Translations under genes and position numbers: made by a program
Notes under the pieces: model-generated
What the model saw: only the letters and a program-made list of their open reading frames with translations
Told to the model about the DNA's origin: nothing
Databases searched by the model: none
Part shown: positions 20,401-27,969 of the stretch, one piece after another
Layout: every line of letters starts with the position of its first letter
Position numbering within the stretch: the first letter of the stretch is position 1
Assembly: GCA_032358255.1 (NCBI GenBank)
Contig: JAULBX010028305.1
Coordinates: 1-30,946 of the forward strand
DNA: 30,946 nucleotides
Direction: 5' to 3'
Source: Heterotrichella gracilis
Lineage: Eukaryota > Sar > Xanthophyceae > Tribonematales > Xanthonemataceae

Positions 20401-23400
20401 CAGGATACTAACAACGTATTACCAGAGCAATGATAAAAAGCACTGTCTCAACCCATCAAGGGTCACAGGCAACTCCCGTGTGAGGCGATTCCTGATCGCG
20501 GGGAGGCATGCAATCACATTCAATCCCATTTGGGGCACGCATGTGACGCATATCTCTGATGCCGTGTCCCTTCCCTGTTACCACAGGACCTCCCCACAGG
20601 TGACAAGGTGGAAGAACTGGCTGCTGCGATCAGTGAGAAGGGGAGGCAACGCCTGAACCAGGAGCAGCGGCGAGCGGTGGCGGGGGTGGTGCTGGGGGCC
20701 GGGGGGGTCACCCCCTACGCGCTATTCGGCCCCCCTGGCACAGGCAAAACAGTGACGCTGGTGGAGACCGCGCTCCAGGTGAGATACCCTAAGGAGGGGT
20801 TTGACAACTTGCTGCTGGTCAGGGTTGCGGCAGGGTGCTTTTAGGGGCATGGAAAGGGCACCCAGGTGCCACACCCTAGGAAGGGGTTTGTGTTGTGCAG
20901 CGCCCTTGCAGTGGACGTTAAGGTGGATTTAGGGTGAAGAGGGCATGTCTGGGATTGAGGGTGAAGAGGACAGCTCATGGGATTGTCTGATAGGCGCCAG
21001 GGGGTGCAGGGGGGGATACACTGGCACATGGCACGAGGGGTGCCATGCAGCCCAGCACGGTTGTCGCTACTTGCTACTTGGAACCTCGGAGATGGCATTG
21101 GAGCCTACCACCAGCAAAACCCTTCCTCAGCCTTTGCAAACCCTCTGACAAACCCTAGCACCACTAAAACTTTGCCTTCGGTACTTCGGCCAACTCTAAC
21201 ACCTGTTTATTTATGTATTTGGTCCAGCGCCCACTACCTCCTTCCCCCTTTCCCTCTGACAAGGGGTGTACATCACAAATTCTGGAGCGGGATCTTTTAC
21301 TCTTGTGCGCATTCCAAATGGCCACCGTGTGCCCAGACCATGGGTTCCCCTCAATATTGCACAAAACCCTTCTCCCAGCACTGTAAAAAATGAACCGCAG
21401 AAATGAAACGTCACAGCAAACTGCAGCATCTCTTTGCCCCAACCTCCCTCCACTAGTCTGACAGCAAAGGGGTTGTACCACAGGTGCTTGAGCGGGACCC
21501 CTCAGCTACCCTGCTGCTGTGCGCACCCCAGAACTACAACCCTAACGCCAAACGCCAAACCCTCGCACACCGAACTGACAGCAAGGGGGTTGTATCACAG
21601 GTGCTGGAGCGGGACCCCGCAGCCACCCTGCTGCTGTGCGCACCCCAGAACTACTCGGCTGACCTCCTGTGCTCAGCCCTGGCGGCTGCGGGGGTGAAGG
21701 CAGGCACAATGATTCGCCTCAACGACCCGCGGCGACCTCTGCCACAGGTGAAACCGGGTGATTGCTTCTGTGACAGGCTAATGCAGTATGCACAGCCCAA
21801 CGCCCCCACATGCCATGCACCCATCTTAAGAGAGATTGTAGTTTGTTTTGCCATGGAGCGTCCAATTGTCCCCCGGTATCAGCTCCAATGGCCAGTATGT
21901 CCGCATGCATTTTGAGCTGATACCGGGGACAATTTCCTCCAATATTGTGATAAGATAATGTGATAACTGCTCCACCAGCGCCCGCACTGCCACCTCCATT
22001 GCCCCCAAAACAGCCTTGATGCATGGTTTGAGTTGCTGTGTCAACAGCGTATATTGCGTGCGCTGATCCCACATGAAAGTGGAATGTGCTCAACCTGTCA
22101 ATTATTGATGTATGTCATGATAATGAAAAGATGGTCATATCAACACCAGGATTCCCTGCATTGATCCCAGGTGAAACTAGATGTGCTGGATTACTGCGTT
22201 GTGGACAAGCGTTTCAACGCATTCCGCCTGCTGAATGCCTCTGCCCTCCAAAAGTACAGGGTAGTCATCACAACATGCGGTGCAGCAGGTGAGCGGCTGA
22301 ACAGGGCATCGCGGTTACCCTAAACCCTCGGAAAATGGCGTGTTTCTAGGGGTTGCATCAAACCCTAGGAAATTGGTACATCCGAATTTCATGGATGCAG
22401 GCTGGAGCCCCACACACAGATTAGAATACATTTAGGAAAATCATTACCAACATGTTACAACCCGCGCCTGCGTTGCGACCACCTCACAACCCACCACCAC
22501 CACCACCACCCTCCCTACCTCCACCACCACCACCACCTGCCTCCGCAGGTTTGCTGCACGAGCTCCCCTCCCCTCCCACCCCCTCCGCCCCCGTTACTTT
22601 CCCGCGCTTCACCCACGTGCTTATCGACGAGGCGGGCCAGGCGCTACTGCCAGAAGCGCTCATACCACTCACCCTCTTGGCACCACGGCAAGCAGCAGGT
22701 GGGAGAAGCGGTGGTAGTGGTTGCGCTGGTGGGGAGGGGGGGGGCTGGAAGGGGGCAAATAACTGTCCACCATGCCATGGCATGGCGTAGCGCAACTGGC
22801 GGGGTTGTGTGTGGTGGTGGTGGGTGTCTCCCCTTCTGGGAGGGAAGGGGTCCAAGTATGTGACCAGAACATTGCATTGATCCACTTCACCCTCATGGCA
22901 CCGAGAGGCTCAGCAGGGGGAATAAGAGGCCTGTTTGTGTGGGTGCTTCTGGAAACGTGCCATTTGTAATAGAGTGCGTGCATCCCTGTCAAGTTGAGCC
23001 CCCTGTAATGCCTCCCATTATCTCCGATGCAGGCAGCGGCGGGGCAATGCTGTGCGGAGACCCCCGCCAATTAGGCCCCGTTGTGCGCTCCCCCCTGGCC
23101 ATGGCACATGGCCTGGGCAGGAGCCTGCTGGAGCGGTACATCGACACATACACCCGGGGCGCACATGCCTTCGATCATCTGGTGGGTGGATGGCGTGTGG
23201 AGAACAGGGTGGGGAAGGGGCATTGCGCGTTAAATGTGGTGCACGTACAATATTCAAATCATTAAGGGTTATTGTGGTATCCATAGGGTTGCGCACAGGC
23301 CTTTAGTTTAAGTAGTGGGTCATCTGCTGAGTGTGGGGTGCCCAGATAACGTGGTGTCATGCCCATACAGTTGGTTGGGTGGTACGAGGTACACACATTT

Positions 23401-26400
23401 GGATGAAAGCCATGTGCGCTTAATTGTAGGTATGCCCACGTTTGGTCCCTGATCTAAGGTGGGAGGATCCGATTTGTCCCTGATCTAAGGTGGGCGGATC
23501 CGATCTGGTCCCTGATCTAAGGTGGGCGGATCCGATCTGACATATTCTGAGGGGGGCTGATGCCTGATGATCTCACTCCCCTTGCTCATCCCCCATGTGA
23601 ATTTCCCCTACCATGATGCCCCCTCCCCTTGTCCCCCCTCCCCTCCTCACCGTGTTAACCCCTTGCCCCCCTTCCCCCAGGGCGTGTCCCCCCCTACAGT
23701 CATGCTTGTGCGTAACTACCGATCCCACCAGCAGCTCCTCGACCTACCTTCAAGGATGTTCTACAAGGGGTCGCTGGTGGCTGCAGCAGACCCGCAGGCG
23801 GTGCAGCCACCAGACTGGCAGGTAATTCTGAACCCTGGACATTTTGAAACCTCATTAGGGTAGGCAAGGCCCTGCAGCATGCATACCTGCGTCACTCGTT
23901 ACTCGTGTTGACTTGAGAACAGGTGCTGAATCAAGCTGGTGCCCTCCATTCTCTTCCAACACTCGTATTTCAGGGCAGGCAACATAGTTCAATGTTTTTA
24001 ATTTTGCTCAATTTGTCATGCCCCTTTCTTGCCTGCAGGAACTGTACAACCCTGATGACGTCATGCACGAGGAGTACGACACTGCAGAGAACGGGGAGGC
24101 ACATTTTGGTGGGGAGGACGAGGGGGGCATCGCAGATCTGGAAACCCTAGGGGAGGAGGAAGAGCAGCAAGGGGAGGAACATGTGGCAGCAAACGGGGAG
24201 GGGTCAGCGCCTCATGTCAACATGCTGTTCTATGGGGTGCGCGGGGAGCAGATGAAGGAAGGGGATGCGCCCTCCTATTTTAACCCAATTGAGGTGTGAT
24301 TTCAGCCTAGCACCGGTGACGCATCGACTCGAATGAGTTATGGCCACTGGGTGCTCTTACCTTGGATGAAGTGTGTGTAGTGGGGTAAATGCATTTTGAG
24401 TCCAGATTTTCAACCCCTAAAGCCATCCAGCAAGGGTGCATGTACATATTCGCATGGAAATCTACCATCTGCAATTCTTGCAGGTTGAAACCCTGGGTGT
24501 TTGTAAGGATAAGAGGGGTGTAGGATGTTGAATTCAGGCTTTTAGGTCTGACCCCTGTACATACCTTGCAGGTTGAGCCCCTGGTTGACCTGAATACAGG
24601 ATTGTAGGGTTTTTGGGGTTTAGGGTTTAGGGTTTTCTGACCCCTGTCCATGGCTTGCAGGTTGAGACGCTGGTTGAGCTGATCAGCGGTCTGCTGCTCA
24701 AGGGGGCTGGTGTGGGTGTGAACGACATCGGGGTCATGGCCACCTACCGCAAGCAGGTACAGAAGATCCGGCTCATGCTGAGGGACAGGGGGCTGGGCGC
24801 AATACGGGTGGGTGCGATAGGAACATGGGCTTATTGTGTTTGAACAGGGTTTGCAGGGTCTAAATATCATGCATTCTTTTATATATTGGCTCATGCTGAG
24901 GGACAGGGGCCTGGGCGCAATCCGGGTGCGTGCCTAAAAAGGGGGCTCATGTGATTGACCAGGGTCTAAAATAGTTATGCATTCATGTACACAATGGCTC
25001 ATGCTGCGATCCGGGGGCTGCGCCAGGAAAGTGGGCGAATGTGTTTGGACATAATTCTCAGGGTCTAAATAGTTACATGTGCATAGTTACATTTATGCAT
25101 TGGCTTGTGGTGAGGGACGAGGGGCTGGGTGCGATTTGGGTGCGTGTGCTCGTGGGGAGGTTGGGTTGATAGGTTCATACCCCTCTTTGGGTGGGCTGGA
25201 AAACCCTGCTGACGGTGAATGGGCTATGCGTGTGAACAGGAATTGCAGGGTCCAATCCATTTATACCTGAAGGGGATTCATGTGCATATCTTCTACAATT
25301 GGTTTGGTTCACACATCCCACTGCAGACCCATTTTCATCAATGCACTGCTTATGTGAAGATCTTTAACAAACGCTGCCCCTACTAATCCATAAACTGACT
25401 CGGGTAATTGGGGTTATGCCAGGTGGGCACAGTTGACGATTACCAAGGGCAGGAGGAGCGGATCATCTTCATCTCCACAGTCCTCTCTCGCCCTGAGTCT
25501 TTACCCCCCCTGGTCAAGCGCCAGGAGGGTTCATCTGGAGACGCCAGGGTGCAGGAGATGCACGTAGGGTTTTGGCGGAACCCTAAGCGGTTTAATGTGG
25601 CCATTACAAGAGCCAAAGCCCTGCTGGTGGTGGTGGGTCACCCAGGTGAGCATAAAATACACGGTGATTTCCAGGGAATTCCTGTATAAACACGCAATAC
25701 ATGTATTTTTTGGTACCTACTAATAGCTAAATTATTGGCAGTCCCTCAAGCTGTAACACCGGCGTATCAATCCCAGCAAGCATGAACCGCATGTGGCTGA
25801 GCAGTCGGGTTTCTTTATACAAGCAGTATTGTCATGTTGCCAGGCAATAAGCCAATGGGAGATTGGCTGCTCTGTGATCGTCACAACTCCTGGGCGGTGT
25901 TTCAGGCGCTCCAAATGTTCCAAATGTCAAAATGTTTATTATACCTTTGATCCTGAAACCCCTTGCCTCAACCACAGTGGTCCTGATGGAGGACGCCAGC
26001 TGGCGGGAGCTCATTGGCTACTGCGTGCAGCGGGGCGCCTACCGTGGCGCGGGGGCTGACGTCATCGCCGCCAGGTACCGCCTCGAGTCTCACGGCCACC
26101 TTGATGATATCCTGCCCGATCTGGGGGTGGCTGATGGGGTCATGCCTGGGGGCGGGGCCAATGAACCACAGGTGGGTGGTCCAAGTAGGGTTGATACAGG
26201 GTTGCATTTAATAGGGATTTGGGAGGGGCTTTCACCAGTCCTGACTTTGGGATGAATAGAGGCCCAATGAGTACCTTTATTGCTGGTCGGGGGGATACAA
26301 TGTGGATTGTCATGTCCACTTTGACAGCATCTGCCTCACCTGGGGGTGGCAGATGGGGTCATGCCTTGGCAGGATATACCTGAGATGCCAAGGGCATCAA

Positions 26401-26623
26401 GCATTGTACTATACTATCTCCTGCGTGAGATGCTTTGTGATAAACTGGTGCCAAAGTTGTATCCCTCACCCTGCAGTTGGATGACGAGATCCAGCGGGCG
26501 ATCACGGAGATGGCTGAGCTGGCGCTGCTGGGTGCCGGGGATGTGGACCAGCTGTACCCCGACGGGCTGGATGAGATGTACGCCTCCTACAGCGACGAGA
26601 CACCCTTCCGAATCATGCTGTGA
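14424..26623 (+). CDS. MOV10/SDE3-type superfamily 1 RNA helicase, complete, 21 exons
   Basis: Exons: 14424-15321, 15715-15923, 16232-16699, 16999-17149, 17589-17899, 18247-18453, 18723-18859, 19122-19294, 19498-19713, 20105-20265, 20587-20778, 21601-21747, 22171-22288, 22549-22698, 23033-23181, 23681-23821, 24039-24293, 24661-24807, 25423-25645, 25978-26171, 26477-26623. All phases agree, giving 1597 aa. Residues 1-230 are Pro/Gly/Met-rich and probably disordered. The middle third carries beta-type segments such as VTIENGSDDEVV (526 on), as in MOV10/SDE3 N-terminal domains. Helicase motifs: Q-like NQEQRRAV, I GPPGTGKT (1025-1032), II DEAGQA (1156-1161), III GDPRQLGP (1188-1195), IV NYRS (1241-1244), V VDDYQGQE (1414-1421), VI NVAITRAK (1468-1475). 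All key residues are present. An acidic insert (about 1285-1340) lies after motif IV. DEAGQA and the NYRSH-LPS-FY block favour MOV10/SDE3 over UPF1. The likely role is ATP-driven RNA unwinding in silencing or RNA turnover. It is about 600 residues longer than typical SDE3. The exon 9 donor could be 19713 or 19716. Confidence 0.92.
16050..16122 (+). repeat. Junction echo of helicase exon 3 acceptor
   Basis: GCCAGGGTGTGGCCCTCCCC then CTTCTCGGGCCAGCGGCGCA repeats the start of exon 3 (16229-16290: GCAGGGTGTGGCCGGGCCCC and CCTATCCGGCCAGCGGCGCG). It lies about 180 bases upstream in intron 2 and keeps the AG. Confidence 0.8.
16700..16998 (+). other. GC-AG intron (helicase intron 3) with an acceptor-side echo
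   Basis: Exon 3 must end in phase 0 after CAG at 16699 to join exon 4 (VTIENG). The bases there are CAG|GCAAGTG, the consensus of the rare GC-AG class. The nearby GT (16704) would shift frame into a stop. At 16896-16965 the intron holds an echo of exon 4: CATTGAGCTTGGGGCAGATG, ACCAGGTGGTCCTGGTGGAT and CCGCAGCCG, copying CATTGAGAACGGTTCTGATG and on. CCCTCAAACCCTAAA separates echo and exon. Confidence 0.7.
17286..17455 (+). repeat. Echoes of exon 4 end and exon 5 start within helicase intron 4
   Basis: CGAACTGGCTGGGGCGGTGC and GAGGGGCCGCCAGCTGG (17297-17335) copy the end of exon 4 (17093-17135). They are followed directly by GCCTGGCTGTGGCGCTCAGT and TGCACGGATGTCAGGCA (17402-17440), which copy the start of exon 5 (17600-17636). 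The order, exon 4 copy then exon 5 copy, mirrors the gene, as if one whole exon-intron-exon block had been duplicated and shortened. Confidence 0.8.
17780..17830 (+). repeat. Coding microsatellite in helicase exon 5
   Basis: TTCAAA/TTCGAA/ATGAAT-type six-base units encode an alternating Ser-Asn and Met-Asn tract (about residues 640-656) in an otherwise GC-rich exon. The tract is in frame and AT-rich unlike its surroundings, suggesting recent microsatellite growth in a loop that tolerates length change. Confidence 0.85.
18148..18205 (+). repeat. Junction echo of helicase exon 6 acceptor
   Basis: CACAGGTTTTCAAGAACATG, CGGGATGTGGAGGCGCGCCC and CTTCAT copy the start of exon 6 (18243-18287). The copy keeps an acceptor AG and an open frame reading FKNMRDVEARPFI against FKTMLNVEARPFI. 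It lies only about 90 bases upstream of the true exon in the same intron. Confidence 0.85.
19436..19470 (+). repeat. Junction echo near helicase exon 9 start
   Basis: CCGTGCTGGCTGTTTGGATG then TGCCTGATC copies TCTGCTGGCCGTTCTGGATG then TGCCTGGAC of exon 9 (19521-19550). It lies just upstream of the exon 9 acceptor, separated by TGAACCCTAACCC. Confidence 0.7.
20860..20895 (+). repeat. Junction echo of helicase exon 11 donor
   Basis: CCCAGGTGCCACACCCTAGG then AAGGGGTTTG copies TCCAGGTGAGATACCCTAAG then GAGGGGTTTG at the exon 11 donor (20774-20805). Intron sequence dominates this copy, and the donor GTGAG has become GTGCC. Confidence 0.65.
21262..21545 (+). repeat. Two junction echoes of helicase exon 12 acceptor
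   Basis: A close copy at 21472-21537 (TGTACCACAG, GTGCTTGAGCGGGACCCCTC, then GCTGTGCGCACCCCAGAACTAC) and a decayed one at 21265-21312 (TGTACATCAC, ATTCTGGAGCGGGATC, CTTGTGCGCATTCC) precede exon 12 (21592-21655). The close copy keeps acceptor and frame for about 60 bases. Further intron sequence (GACAGCAAGGGGGTTGTA) is also repeated, so the unit is about 125 bases. Confidence 0.88.
21864..21934. other. Long hairpin in helicase intron 12
   Basis: The arm at 21864-21885 (AATTGTCCCCCGGTATCAGC then TC) pairs with 21914-21934 as a 21-bp stem with one bulged C, around a 28-base loop. Weaker pairing may extend outward (TGGAG with CTCCA). The size is in the range of a small-RNA precursor arm, but no expression evidence exists. 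It could equally be the centre of a decayed inverted-repeat element. Confidence 0.55.
22058..22096 (+). repeat. Junction echo of helicase exon 13 acceptor
   Basis: CTGATCCCACATGAAAGTGG then AATGTGCTCAACC copies TTGATCCCAGGTGAAACTAG then ATGTGCTGGATT at the start of exon 13 (22161-22193). The acceptor CAG is now CAC, so this site is dead. Confidence 0.65.
22485..22545 (+). repeat. (CCA)n microsatellite at the exon 14 acceptor
   Basis: Two runs of CCA repeats with CCTCC interruptions lie directly before the CTCCGCAG acceptor of exon 14 and probably serve as its pyrimidine tract. Confidence 0.75.
22888..22930 (+). repeat. Junction echo of helicase exon 14 donor
   Basis: CCCTCATGGCACCGAGAGGC then TCAGCAGGGGGAATAAGAG copies CCCTCTTGGCACCACGGCAA then GCAGCAGGTGGGAGAAG at the end of exon 14 (22672-22710). 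The donor GT is now GG. Confidence 0.65.
23444..23538 (+). repeat. Three-unit tandem repeat (about 32 bp) in helicase intron 15
   Basis: The unit GGTCCCTGATCTAAGGTGGG then CGGATCCGATCT occurs three times in a row with one or two differences. Each unit contains the palindrome CGGATCCG (AGGATCCG in the first). It is unlike the adjacent exons, so it is not a junction echo. Confidence 0.88.
24480..24640 (+). repeat. Two junction echoes of helicase exon 18 acceptor plus telomere-like run
   Basis: CTTGCAGGTTGAAACCCTGG (24477) and CTTGCAGGTTGAGCCCCTGG then TTGACCTGA (24567) precede the true CTTGCAGGTTGAGACGCTGG then TTGAGCTGA (24654). Between them lie CTGACCCCTGTACAT / CTGACCCCTGTCCAT repeats and GGTTTAGGGTTTAGGGTTTT (24617-24636). 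All three keep an intact acceptor, and the nearest copy has the longer match. Confidence 0.85.
24886..25150 (+). repeat. Three junction echoes of helicase exon 18 donor
   Basis: GGCTCATGCTGAGGGACAGG then GGCCTGGGCGCAATCCGGGT (24889-24930) is nearly identical to the end of exon 18 (24770-24812). Two more decayed copies follow at 24992-25025 and 25102-25148. Each is preceded by a similar GGGTCTAAATA-T-ATGCAT segment, so the unit is about 105 bases and tandem. With the acceptor-side copies, exon 18 is flanked by echoes on both sides. Confidence 0.87.
26325..26368 (+). repeat. Junction echo of helicase exon 20 end
   Basis: CCTGGGGGTGGCAGATGGGG then TCATGCCTTGG copies CTGGGGGTGGCTGATGGGGT then CATGCCTGGG near the end of exon 20 (26120-26152). 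It lies in intron 20 on the same strand. Confidence 0.7.
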
Positions 26624-27969
26624 GGGACATTGGCACAAAATGGCAGGCGGAATCCTGGACCATCCAGACAGGAGGACTTTGGGATCGTGATGATCCCTCC
26701 TGACCCAGACCTAAATGCAAATCAGCCCTCTAGATCCAGACCCTGGCGATGTTGGCGATGGTTGAGGTGGCGCTAACGCTGCTTGTCATGGGGGATGTGG
26801 ATCAGCTGTACCCGACGGGCTGGATAAAATGCGGTGACAAGACGCCCTTCTGCTCTGTGCTGTGAGGGCCAGCACAGTCCGACATGACCCGAATTGAGCA
26901 CTGACCTCCTCACCGCCAGCAGGCCTGGCTGCAAAGTGCCAGTGAAAGACCCATTTTCCTTAGTGCCGACATCGGAGGGTAACGTTGCATAAGTTTCGAT
27001 ATTGATCATCACTGTGTGTGGGTTATGATGGCTTTTTCTGACAAAAAGAAATTGAGTACTATAATAGGGAAAATTTCTGTTTAATAAACAAAGTCGTTAT
27101 TACTGGGCAAGTTGTTATTTATAATATGGCCTCTAGCCCTCAGGTTGAATCAGACTGCACCAAAATTGCTGGGTGGCACTGGAGGCGGGAGCGGGGGCGG
27201 AGGCGGACTGGAAAAGGGCTTGCCAGCAGCTGCGGTGCCCATGTCAACGGTACACGTGTGACAGTCCATGGTGCTGTAGCCACTTGAGGTGTGGTCTCCT
27301 CTTGCTGTGGAGTAGCTGTGAATTCATCCTGGCCACAGTCTGAGTGCGGGTCGCTGCCATGAGACACCTGGCTAGGCCTGTGAATGCGGAGGCTGCTTGG
27401 CCTCGCACGGCCAAGGGTCAAGCATTAACCCTTAGGGTTCCGCCCAGTGCGGAGAAAAATCTGCGCCAGGGCGTGGCTAAAGCTGGAGAATATGCGGCAT
27501 CAGGGATTGGACACCGCCTTGAAGATGCTCATCACCACCATGTCTGAGCACCGCGGGGGCTTACGTCAATACCGACTCGTATGACATGCATGCATTCCAC
27601 CTGATGCATGCATTGCTGGCGGGCGCTGACGTCATGACGCCAACCGGGGCCGCGCCTGTACACTGCAGTCTGAAGCGAGGGGGAGCCTCACATACTGGGG
27701 GCACCTGGGGCACAACCAAGTCGGCACACTGAGATTACAGGTGTGCTCACTGCTTCGTATTTGGTTCGGGTGATAATGGGTTGACTTAGTACTTCCGTCG
27801 ATAAGAATGAAAGTCTATAACGATACAGAGCAGTTGTTCGGGTGTTTGCAGACAGATACTTTCACGCCTTTGCCCAAGTTTGCAAGTTCGTGCTCCTCAG
27901 GTGTCGTCGTCATTCGGTGTCGTACCATGTCGTGTACCGCGGTTGGGGATTATTCATGACTGCTTGCTG
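26624..27969. promoter_or_regulatory. 3' flank of helicase and upstream region of second sulfotransferase
   Basis: After the terminal-exon copy, an AT-rich stretch (27000-27125) probably marks the boundary between genes. Upstream of the next gene are a TGACGTCA palindrome (27627-27634) and two ATGCATGCATT runs (27586-27596 and 27604-27614), like those before the other sulfotransferase gene. A minus-strand frame at 27140-27421 has no domain and no ATG support, and I do not call it. Confidence 0.45.
26732..26868 (+). pseudogene. Decayed duplicate of the helicase terminal exon
   Basis: GGCGATG-TGGCTGAGGTGGCGCT-like sequence, GGGGATGTGGATCAGCTGTA, CCCGACGGGCTGGAT and GACAAGACGCCCTTC then CTGTGCTGTGAGGG copy exon 21 from near its start to just past the stop (26488-26628). 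One base is lost in the CCCCGACGGG stretch and an 18-base segment is reduced, so the frame is broken. It sits about 100 bases after the real stop codon, in the 3' UTR or just beyond. Confidence 0.85.

Noticed and set aside
7396..26868. Interpreting the junction echoes as alternative, mutually exclusive exons
   Set aside because: Most copies cover only one edge of an exon, lack the opposite splice site, and several have mutated AG/GT or frameshifts.
27140..27421. Minus-strand 93-codon frame between the helicase and second sulfotransferase
   Set aside because: No recognisable domain, no splice partners and compositional signs of a random frame.
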